Source: Planococcaceae bacterium UBA3378
GTDB taxonomy: Bacteria; Bacillota; Bacilli; Bacillales_A; Planococcaceae
Assembly: GCA_002359075.1 (NCBI GenBank)
Contig: DEQA01000180.1
Location: forward strand, 4,931 to 11,601
DNA length: 6,671 bases
Direction: 5' to 3'
Both the position numbers and the translations under genes were made by a program. Below are positions 1 through 5,527 of this stretch, one piece after another; the first letter of the stretch is position 1; the number at the start of each line of letters is the position of its first letter. A model generated the notes under the pieces. It made no database searches and was not told the DNA's origin. It saw only the letters and a list, made by a program, of their open reading frames with translations.

Positions 1-18
1 ATCCCTCTTCCTCCGCCA
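1..18 (+). tRNA. 3' end of a tRNA gene, probably tRNA-Ser (partial)
   Basis: The first 18 bases read as a tRNA 3' end: AT (end of the T-loop), CCCTC (3' strand of the T-stem), TTCCTCC (3' strand of the acceptor stem), discriminator G, and an encoded CCA. The implied acceptor 5' strand is GGAGGAA, which together with discriminator G fits Bacillales tRNA-Ser genes as I remember them. The anticodon and the rest of the gene lie outside the window, so the isoacceptor cannot be read. A U-tailed terminator follows 17 bases later, so this is the last gene of its transcript. No integrase gene or duplicated tRNA end is visible in the window that would mark it as an attachment site. Confidence 0.85.
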
Positions 19-35
19 TTTTTCCTTACATGTAC

Positions 36-58
36 ACCGCTCTTGCAGCGGTTTTTTT
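36..58 (+). terminator. Rho-independent terminator of the tRNA transcript
   Basis: ACCGCT (36-41) pairs with AGCGGT (47-52) around the 5-base loop CTTGC, and the stem runs straight into seven T residues (52-58). This is a compact GC-rich intrinsic terminator on the plus strand, 17 bases after the CCA of the tRNA, and it should end that transcript. Confidence 0.88.
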
Positions 59-105
59 ATTTTCCTCTTTTTGTTGGGAAGAGGCGCAAATAGATTATTT
101 TCATT

Positions 106-149
106 AAAAGTGCAGCCTGTAAATCATATCTATAGGTCTGTGCTTTTTT
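106..149 (+). terminator. Long imperfect hairpin with T-run, possible second terminator
   Basis: Bases 106-121 pair with 131-147 with one bulged base (T137) and a 9-base loop (122-130). The stem has AAAAG/CTTTT at its foot and three G-U pairs, and the strand continues in six T residues (144-149). The G-U pairs become A-C mismatches on the opposite strand, so the fold works best as plus-strand RNA. It may back up the tRNA terminator and insulate the kinase gene. A leader or attenuator role would require transcription starting upstream of it. Part of the T-run is used in the stem, which lowers certainty. Confidence 0.5.
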
Positions 150-162
150 ATTTATATATAAT
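134..162 (+). promoter_or_regulatory. Candidate promoter of the histidine kinase gene
   Basis: A perfect TATAAT (157-162) lies in an AT-rich stretch about 40 bases before the kinase start. There is no convincing -35 hexamer: 17 bases upstream the sequence is AGGTCT (134-139), so the promoter would be weak or activator-dependent. Transcription would begin near 169, just after the preceding hairpin. This is inferred from the -10 match and position only. Confidence 0.4.
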
Positions 163-190
163 GAGTATCACGCCACACTATGAAGGGTTT

Positions 191-205
191 GAGGAGGTAG
201 AGATG
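191..205 (+). promoter_or_regulatory. Ribosome binding site fixing a GTG start (ATGTG overlap)
   Basis: GAGGAGG (191-197) lies 7 bases before GTG 205. An in-frame TGA at 190-192 rules out any earlier start for the kinase, so GTG 205 is the first possible start codon. The same site lies 5 bases before an ATG at 203 in another frame, which overlaps the GTG as ATGTG and opens a 15-codon reading frame ending at TAA 248-250. Competition between the two starts could lower kinase synthesis. Confidence 0.75.
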
Positions 206-1449
206 TGGAGCGCTTTTCAAAAGTCACGAATTCATCCGGCTCTTATTTAACCATTATCATCATTGCTTTATTAACGGCAATCGGCGGGGAAGTGAAATTT
301 ACGCCTTTTGAAGAAGCACCTTTTCGTTTTGGATTAGGGAGTATCATCTTCTTCCTGGCTGCGATTGCTCGTCCTTCATTTATTATTAAAACGGGAATAA
401 CTACTGCCATCACTGTATTTTTATTTCGGCTTTCGCTTGATCTTTTCTTCTATGATGGTTCCTTTTTGCTTTACAAGCATATACCAGCTGCCATATTCTA
501 TCTTACCTTTACAGGCTGTCTTTATATAGCAAAGCTGCATCGTTTCCGGACAAACCCCGTGAAGTTAGGGCTTTATGGAGCATTTTTCGAAGTAGCATCC
601 AATATTGCAGAACAATTAGCGATTACCCTGCTCATTACCGGAGAGTTCATCTTCCTTCGTGACTATTTTCTACTTATGACTGTGGCGGTTTTGCGGTGTT
701 ATTTTGTTGCCGGACTCTTTAGTGCCATTGCGCTTTCAGAGGAAAGAAAAAGAACGGAAGAATTACTTAGTATAGGGGCTAATCTTTACGTAGAAACGCT
801 TTATCTACAAAAGTCCATGGAGCAGATTGAAAAGATTACCGCTAATGGTTTTGATCTTTACAAACAGTTAAAGAAAATGGACAACTCATTAAGTTTACAG
901 GCATTGATGCTCGCTCAGGAGATTCATGAAGTAAAAAAGGATTCCGAGCGTATTTATGCAGGGTTATCAAAAATTATTACGGCTGAGCGCACAGATTTTT
1001 ATGCCCTTTCCGATTTACTTCGTTTAATTACTGATTCGAATATCCGCTATAGTGAGTTTTTACGAAAGAAAATTCAATTAAAAGCTTCATTTAATGAAGA
1101 TTTTCAGACCAAAGAACAGGTTTTATTACTTGCTATGCTTAATAATATTGTTTCTAATGCCATTGAGGCAATCGAGAAAGAGGGCTTTATTAATCTCTAT
1201 GTAGAAACTGCGCTGGAAGTTACCGTATTCACGATAGAAAATAACGGCCCTCCTATTCCTGACTATGTGCTGCCTGTACTGTTTGACCCCGGCTATACGA
1301 CCAAATTCAGTGAAACGGGCAAACCTTCTACCGGTATAGGGCTTTCTCATGTTAAGACGATTATACAACGGCTGGAAGGAACGATTCATGTGACCAGTAA
1401 GGAGACTACTACTTTTACCATTACCATTCCGACCTATAAATTACGATAA
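205..1449 (+). CDS. glnK: Membrane sensor histidine kinase, GlnK (YcbA)-like
   Basis: Sensor kinase of a two-component pair, 414 residues, close to the length of B. subtilis GlnK. The N-terminal part has about six hydrophobic segments (roughly 13-28, 42-56, 59-83, 88-109, 120-146, 153-177) with short loops and no large extracellular domain, so the signal is probably sensed in or through the membrane. A helical dimerisation region follows. The likely phosphoacceptor is H241 in EIHEVKKD. The ATPase domain (about 300-410) shows an N-box (N314, N318 in NNIVSNAIEAI), a G1-like ENNGPP (345-350), an F-box-like FDPGYTTK (360-367) and a G2 box TGIGLS (376-381). The G1 box has Asn where Asp is usual. 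The gene ends 11 bases before the response regulator, so the two are co-transcribed. In B. subtilis GlnK responds to glutamine; with a glutamate transporter downstream here, the true ligand is open. Family is well supported, the symbol less so. Confidence 0.85.
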   Translation: MERFSKVTNSSGSYLTIIIIALLTAIGGEVKFTPFEEAPFRFGLGSIIFFLAAIARPSFIIKTGITTAITVFLFRLSLDLFFYDGSFLLYKHIPAAIFYLTFTGCLYIAKLHRFRTNPVKLGLYGAFFEVASNIAEQLAITLLITGEFIFLRDYFLLMTVAVLRCYFVAGLFSAIALSEERKRTEELLSIGANLYVETLYLQKSMEQIEKITANGFDLYKQLKKMDNSLSLQALMLAQEIHEVKKDSERIYAGLSKIITAERTDFYALSDLLRLITDSNIRYSEFLRKKIQLKASFNEDFQTKEQVLLLAMLNNIVSNAIEAIEKEGFINLYVETALEVTVFTIENNGPPIPDYVLPVLFDPGYTTKFSETGKPSTGIGLSHVKTIIQRLEGTIHVTSKETTTFTITIPTYKLR

Positions 1450-1460
1450 AGGAGATTGTT

Positions 1461-2336
1461 ATGCGTTATTTTATTGTAGATGACGACCGTGCAAGCCGTA
1501 TGATGCTCAATCATATTATTAACGATTCTATGCTCGGTACTGTTATTGGAGAAGCAGCGAATGGAGAAGAAGCCATTCCACAGATTTTGATGACACAGCC
1601 AGACTTTGTACTAATCGATCTATTAATGCCTCATCTAGACGGTATTGCTACTATTGAGAGACTACACGAAAACCGCTTCAATGGGAGTTTTATTATGATC
1701 TCCCAAGTGGTAAATAAAGATATGGTAGCCGAAGCATACGAAAAGGGAGTGGAATTTTTTATTCATAAGCCTATTAATAATATCGAGGTACAAACGATCT
1801 TACGTAAAACGGAAGAACAGCATCGTTTAAAAAATTCGATACAGGCAATACGCCAATCTCTTACTAGCTTTGAAATGCCTCAAATGCAAACAAAAAAGAC
1901 AGTGCGCGACCATATTCAATCCATCTTGAATGATATGGGGATCGTAGGGGAAGTAGGAAGTGAGGATATTACTAAAATTATCGAGCAGCTCGTGTCGGAA
2001 AAACATAATTTAGCCCCTCTTCCTCCATTAAAGGAGATTTATGAGAAACTGGCCATGCTGACGAAAACGTCTCCAGATGAAATATTGAAGGAAAGCAAAG
2101 CTATTGAACAGCGAATCCGTCGTACTATTTTGGCAGCGATGATTAACCTTGCCAACCTAGGCATCGTCGATTATACAAACTCCGAGTTCGAATACTATGC
2201 TCCACGCTATTTTGACCTGACTGATATACGCCACTTGATGAGTCAGATTGAGTTAAATGGAGAACGTAAAACAAAGGTAAACATAAAAAAATTCATACAA
2301 GTCTTATATTCAGATATTTTACACCGCATCGATTAG
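1461..2336 (+). CDS. glnL: Response regulator, GlnL (YcbB)-like
   Basis: DNA-binding response regulator of 291 residues. The receiver domain (about 1-120) carries the acidic pocket D8/D9, the phosphoacceptor D53 in LIDLLMP, the switch residue S81 and the conserved K103-P104. After a linker, residues about 145-290 form a helical output region that fits the YcbB-type domain of GlnL and not the common OmpR, NarL or LytTR outputs. It is slightly shorter than B. subtilis GlnL. ATG 1461 has AAAGGAG 6 bases upstream and lies 11 bases after the kinase stop, so it should be its phosphorylation partner. B. subtilis GlnL activates glsA-glnT by binding a TTTTGT direct repeat. A near-identical repeat begins at the stop codon of this gene, in front of the transporter, which points to a locally acting activator. 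Confidence 0.87.
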   Translation: MRYFIVDDDRASRMMLNHIINDSMLGTVIGEAANGEEAIPQILMTQPDFVLIDLLMPHLDGIATIERLHENRFNGSFIMISQVVNKDMVAEAYEKGVEFFIHKPINNIEVQTILRKTEEQHRLKNSIQAIRQSLTSFEMPQMQTKKTVRDHIQSILNDMGIVGEVGSEDITKIIEQLVSEKHNLAPLPPLKEIYEKLAMLTKTSPDEILKESKAIEQRIRRTILAAMINLANLGIVDYTNSEFEYYAPRYFDLTDIRHLMSQIELNGERKTKVNIKKFIQVLYSDILHRID

Positions 2337-2357
2337 TCGGATTTTGTCGGATTTTAT
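2332..2357 (+). promoter_or_regulatory. Direct-repeat operator, likely GlnL-type binding site
   Basis: The 10-mer GTCGGATTTT occurs twice in perfect tandem (2336-2345 and 2346-2355). Read as half-sites it gives TTTTGT (2342-2347), four bases CGGA, then TTTTAT (2352-2357). This differs by one base from the TTTTGT-N4-TTTTGT repeat known for B. subtilis GlnL. A weaker third half-site ATTAGT (2332-2337), spaced by another CGGA, overlaps the regulator's stop codon. The 10-bp period puts the half-sites on one face of the helix. It lies 60-85 bases before the transporter start, at or just upstream of its promoter. Assigning the binder is an inference from this match and from the adjacent regulator gene. 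Confidence 0.68.
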
Positions 2358-2373
2358 AATGCTATTTTATAGT
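2344..2373 (+). promoter_or_regulatory. Candidate activator-dependent promoter of the transporter gene
   Basis: One reading is -35 TTGTCG (2344-2349, 4 of 6 matches), an 18-base spacer and -10 TATAGT (2368-2373, 5 of 6), with a start near 2380; the direct repeat would then sit around -48 to -23. The alternative is a perfect TATAAT at 2355-2360 with no recognisable -35, starting near 2367, with the repeat occupying the -35 region. Both lack a good -35, as expected where an activator recruits polymerase. The sequence alone does not decide between them. Confidence 0.45.
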
Positions 2374-2392
2374 TAGGATAGGCTTGTCCTAA
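2373..2392 (+). promoter_or_regulatory. Inverted repeat in the transporter leader
   Basis: TTAGGA (2373-2378) and TCCTAA (2387-2392) are perfect inverted repeats. With a T-G and an A-T pair added, they form an 8-bp hairpin with loop GGCT (2381-2384). No T-run follows, so it is not a terminator. Depending on the transcription start it is either a hairpin at the mRNA 5' end or a dyad operator over the start region. Function unknown. Confidence 0.45.
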
Positions 2393-2416
2393 ATAGACGA
2401 ATTAGGGGGAACTATT

Positions 2417-3685
2417 TTGAAAAAATTTAAAATTAGTTTAGCCAGCCAAATCTTAATCGGTCTTGTTTTAGGTATTGCTGTCGGGGCAATTTTCTATGGA
2501 AATGAAAATATTCAAACTTACCTGCAGCCAATCGGGGATATCTTCCTGAACCTAATCAAAATGATTGTCGTACCGATTATTATCTCAACTTTAATTGTTG
2601 GTGTTGCCGGAACAGGCGATATAAAACAACTAGGTCGACTTGGCGGTAAAACACTTATCTATTTCGAAGTTATTACAACAGTAGCAATTGTTGTTGGTTT
2701 ATTTGCAGGTAACTTCTTCCAACCGGGTGCCGGTATTGACATGAGTGAATTAACTCAAACCGACATTTCAAGCTATGTAGAGACATCAGAAGCTCAGGAA
2801 GATCAGGGACCTTTACACATTTTAGTTGATATCGTTCCGAAAAACATTATCAATTCTATGGCAGAAGGCGACATGTTGCCAATCATCTTCTTCTCTGTAT
2901 TGTTCGGTCTTGGGGTGGCGGCCATCGGAGAAAAAGGAAAGCCGGTTCTAGCATTCTTCCAAGGCGTAGCAGATGCTATGTTCTGGGTAACAAACCTTGT
3001 TATGAAATTCGCTCCATTCGGTGTATTTGCCTTAATCGGTGTAACCGTTTCCAAATTTGGTTTATCTTCTCTAATTCCACTTGGAAAATTAGCAGTTCTT
3101 GTATATGCAGCGATGATTTTCTTCGTGCTTGTTGTATTAGGCATCACAGCGAAAATTTTCGGTATCAATATTTTCAAACTAATTAGAATGATTAAAGACG
3201 AGCTATTACTTGCCTTCTCGACTTCTTCATCCGAGACAGTACTGCCTCGTATTATGCAAAAAACTGAAAAAATGGGTGCACCAAAGGATATCGTATCTTT
3301 CGTTATTCCAACAGGCTACTCGTTTAACTTAGACGGTTCTACTTTATACCAAGCAATTGCGGCACTTTTCATTGCCCAAATGTATGGAATTGATCTTTCC
3401 ATTATGGAACAAATTACATTAATGTTTGTCTTGATGATTACTTCAAAAGGTATTGCCGGTGTTCCAGGTGTATCCTTTGTCGTCTTACTTGCAACTTTAG
3501 GTACTGTAGGCATTCCGCTTGAAGGCTTAGCCTTTATTGCAGGGATTGACCGTATTTTGGATATGGCGCGTACAGCAGTTAACGTTGTAGGTAACACATT
3601 AGCAGCGCTTGTTATGGCGAAGTGGGAAAAACGCTTCGACGAAGAACAGTTTGCTGCTTATCAACAGGAGCAATTAAAAGCTTAA
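2417..3685 (+). CDS. gltT: Glutamate/aspartate:cation symporter, GltT-like (DAACS family)
   Basis: Secondary transporter importing glutamate and/or aspartate with Na+ or H+ across the membrane; 422 residues, full length for the family. Hallmarks in order: QPIGDIFLNLIKMIVVPI (37-54), hairpin-1 motif STSSSET (268-274), the TM7 cation-site motif NLDGS (304-308), hairpin-2 TSKGIAGVPG (342-351), and the TM8 signature DRILDMARTAVNV (378-390). In TM8, D382 and R385 match the residues that bind the substrate amino group and side-chain carboxylate in GltPh. This favours acidic amino acids over C4-dicarboxylates (DctA has Ser at the Asp position) and over neutral amino acids. The sequence resembles B. 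subtilis GltT more than GltP. The start is TTG 2417 with AGGGGGA (2404-2410) 6 bases upstream; the next in-frame Met is residue 49, inside a membrane helix. It lies 80 bases after the regulator, with its own likely operator and a terminator downstream. Confidence 0.92.
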   Translation: MKKFKISLASQILIGLVLGIAVGAIFYGNENIQTYLQPIGDIFLNLIKMIVVPIIISTLIVGVAGTGDIKQLGRLGGKTLIYFEVITTVAIVVGLFAGNFFQPGAGIDMSELTQTDISSYVETSEAQEDQGPLHILVDIVPKNIINSMAEGDMLPIIFFSVLFGLGVAAIGEKGKPVLAFFQGVADAMFWVTNLVMKFAPFGVFALIGVTVSKFGLSSLIPLGKLAVLVYAAMIFFVLVVLGITAKIFGINIFKLIRMIKDELLLAFSTSSSETVLPRIMQKTEKMGAPKDIVSFVIPTGYSFNLDGSTLYQAIAALFIAQMYGIDLSIMEQITLMFVLMITSKGIAGVPGVSFVVLLATLGTVGIPLEGLAFIAGIDRILDMARTAVNVVGNTLAALVMAKWEKRFDEEQFAAYQQEQLKA

Positions 3686-3713
3686 TTACGGACTGTAATA
3701 TAAAAGCAGGACT

Positions 3714-3754
3714 AAAAATTCCCTAGGAAATAAGTTTTCCTAGGGAATTTTTTT
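3714..3754. terminator. Bidirectional Rho-independent terminator
   Basis: Bases 3714-3730 pair perfectly with 3736-3752 over 17 bp around loop TAAGT; the core CCCTAGG/CCTAGGG is flanked by AT pairs. Seven T residues (3748-3754) follow on the plus strand, and the run of A at 3714-3718 gives a T-run on the minus strand. It lies between the convergent gltT and acyl-CoA synthetase genes, so it can end both transcripts. Nothing else convincing was seen in the 136-base gap apart from a 12-bp palindrome at 3808-3819. Confidence 0.93.
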
Positions 3755-3807
3755 ATAAGCAAGAAAGCATTCAGTCTCTTTTTCATAAGAGGTTTTGTGT
3801 TCCACGG

Positions 3808-3819
3808 ACTACATGTAGT
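3808..3819. repeat. 12-bp perfect palindrome at the end of the synthetase gene
   Basis: ACTACATGTAGT is its own reverse complement and sits two bases beyond the minus-strand stop codon (3822-3824). Flanking GG/CC could extend it with a small internal offset. No T-run follows in either direction, so it is not a terminator by itself. It may be chance or a small 3'-end hairpin on the synthetase mRNA. Confidence 0.4.
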
Positions 3820-3821
3820 TC

Positions 3822-5489
3822 CTATATTTCAGAAACTGCCTTCTCCTCTTCCTGGAGCTGGCGCCATAAAATCTTCCCGCTGCTTGTCATCGGGAAGGAA
3901 TCCCTGAACTCCACAACGCGCGGATATTTATAGGCGGCCATTTGCTCCTTCGCCCAGTTGATTATTTCCTGCTCTTTCACAGTACCTTTTGCATTCTCCT
4001 GTAAAATAATAAATGCCTTCACATTCTCACCGCGGAGAGGATCTGGAATACCGACCACACACGCCTGCTGGATATCAGGGTGCTTATAAAGAATGGACTC
4101 AACCTCTGTCGGCCATACTTTATATCCTGAAGCATTTATCATGCGCTTTACACGGTCTACGATAAAGAAATATCCTTCCTCATCCACCTTTCCAATATCG
4201 CCTGTACGGAAAAATATCTCTCCATCTATTTCGACAAAGCACTCACGGTTATCTTCATCCCTATTATAATATCCTTCAAATAGCTGTGGACCTCTCAGGA
4301 TGATCTCTCCTTCTTCTAATGGTGGGAGTTCCTTCAAGGATAGCGGTTCCACTACACGGGCATCCACCCCAAACGAAGGGATGCCAAGGCATTGCATTTT
4401 AGGACGGTCAGGTGGGTTAAAATGTGTCTGGGAAATGGTCTCTGACAATCCGTACCCCTCTACATAACGGAGACCTGTCAATTGCAGAAGCTTTTGGCCT
4501 ACTGCTTCCGGCAGCGCTGCCCCCCCGCCGCCAATAAGCTGTAAGGAAGAAATATCGTATTGCTCATAGTTAGGGTTTGCCAAAAAATCAATGAGCATCG
4601 TACTAATATTAATCCAGTGTGAGACGCTGTGCTCCTGAATCATCAAACCGGCGTTATCCCTATCCCAGCGCGTCATAATGATCATTGCCGAGCCGCCGTA
4701 AATCGGCGTATTCATACAGTGGATCATACCCATCACATGAAAGAGCGGAAGTGCTGTCAGCGATACTGCGTTCGGTGTATACGTCGCCCAGTGAAATGCA
4801 CCGATCGTATTCGCCTGAACTGATTTATTCGTATGGATGCAGCCCTTCGGTAAACTTGTCGTACCCGATGTATATGGCAATACGATAATATCGTCACTCT
4901 CTCCTTTATAAAAAGATGGTGTCAGCCCTTCCTCCATGATCTGTTTCCACTCATGGTCTGTTCCGTATGGTGTAGCTGCTATCTGAACTTCCGGTGGCAA
5001 TTTTCCGATTATAGTCTTTTCGTTTATATAATCATGATAGGCAGCTATAATGATATGCTCCAGGGTCGTCCGCTGTTTTAAAGGCTCAATCTTCCCATAA
5101 AGCTCTTGTCCTACTAGTGCATGTTGGATTTGGCCGTCTTGTATATAAAAAGTAAGCTCTTCTGTTGTACACATCGGATTTACCGGAACGATAATACCGC
5201 GTACACGCAAGATGGCATAATAGCTAATGACAAATTGCGGCGCATTTTGCATGTACAAAAGTATTTTATCCCCCGCTTTTACTTCAAGCCTCTGCTCTAA
5301 ATAACCGGCTAGAGCATTTACTTCTGCCAACAGCTCCTTATACGTATAGCTTGCTCCGTAATAATAAATGGCTTCTTTATTCGGATATTTCTTTGCTGTT
5401 ATTTCCAAATTTTCATACAGTGTTGTCTCCGGCACTGCAATTGTCGTTGAAACTCGATTTGGCCAAAATTGATAATGAACATTTCCCAT
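3822..5489 (-). CDS. AMP-forming acyl-CoA synthetase (ANL superfamily)
   Basis: ATP-dependent ligase that adenylates a carboxylic acid and transfers the acyl group to CoA; 555 residues, normal for a fatty-acid CoA ligase, with no membrane segments. Motifs in order: phosphate loop YTSGTTSLPKG (206-216, with Ser where a second Gly is usual), LPLFHVMG (247-254), GGGGAALPE (320-328), EGYGLSET (344-351), RTGD (428-431, D431 for ribose binding), hinge region DRVKRMINASGYKVWPTEVE (445-464), and the C-terminal PMTSSGK with catalytic K539. ATG 5489 has AGGGGTGA about 6 bases upstream. It follows the phosphotransferase gene by 38 bases on the same strand, so the two are probably one operon. Chain length and substrate cannot be read from sequence. 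The partner gene suggests a hydroxylated or short/branched acid, but an ordinary medium- or long-chain fatty acid is equally possible. Family assignment is firm. Confidence 0.93.
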   Translation of the reverse strand: MGNVHYQFWPNRVSTTIAVPETTLYENLEITAKKYPNKEAIYYYGASYTYKELLAEVNALAGYLEQRLEVKAGDKILLYMQNAPQFVISYYAILRVRGIIVPVNPMCTTEELTFYIQDGQIQHALVGQELYGKIEPLKQRTTLEHIIIAAYHDYINEKTIIGKLPPEVQIAATPYGTDHEWKQIMEEGLTPSFYKGESDDIIVLPYTSGTTSLPKGCIHTNKSVQANTIGAFHWATYTPNAVSLTALPLFHVMGMIHCMNTPIYGGSAMIIMTRWDRDNAGLMIQEHSVSHWINISTMLIDFLANPNYEQYDISSLQLIGGGGAALPEAVGQKLLQLTGLRYVEGYGLSETISQTHFNPPDRPKMQCLGIPSFGVDARVVEPLSLKELPPLEEGEIILRGPQLFEGYYNRDEDNRECFVEIDGEIFFRTGDIGKVDEEGYFFIVDRVKRMINASGYKVWPTEVESILYKHPDIQQACVVGIPDPLRGENVKAFIILQENAKGTVKEQEIINWAKEQMAAYKYPRVVEFRDSFPMTSSGKILWRQLQEEEKAVSEI

Positions 5490-5527
5490 TTATTCACCCC
5501 TATGCTTTTATAACATCCATTGTTCGG

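Noticed and set aside
1..18. tRNA 3' end as an integration site for a mobile element
   Set aside because: The tRNA end is followed by a normal terminator, and neither an integrase nor a repeated copy of the tRNA end was seen in the window.
69..74. TTTTGT half-site upstream of the kinase, as possible autoregulation
   Set aside because: No second copy at the 10-bp period on either side; a single TTTTGT is expected by chance in such AT-rich DNA.
64..84. Hairpin CCTCTT/AAGAGG after the first terminator
   Set aside because: Only six strong pairs with a 9-base gap, and no T-run on either strand; likely chance in a pyrimidine-rich stretch.
161..250. A 29-codon plus-strand frame starting at ATG 161 and running into the kinase gene
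   Set aside because: No ribosome binding site precedes ATG 161, and this ATG overlaps the candidate -10 box, so it is probably not even transcribed. Only its internal ATG 203 has a binding site.
1126..3597. Antisense open frames within the kinase and transporter genes
   Set aside because: They lie fully opposite well-supported genes, have basic or low-complexity compositions and no recognisable family or ribosome binding site.
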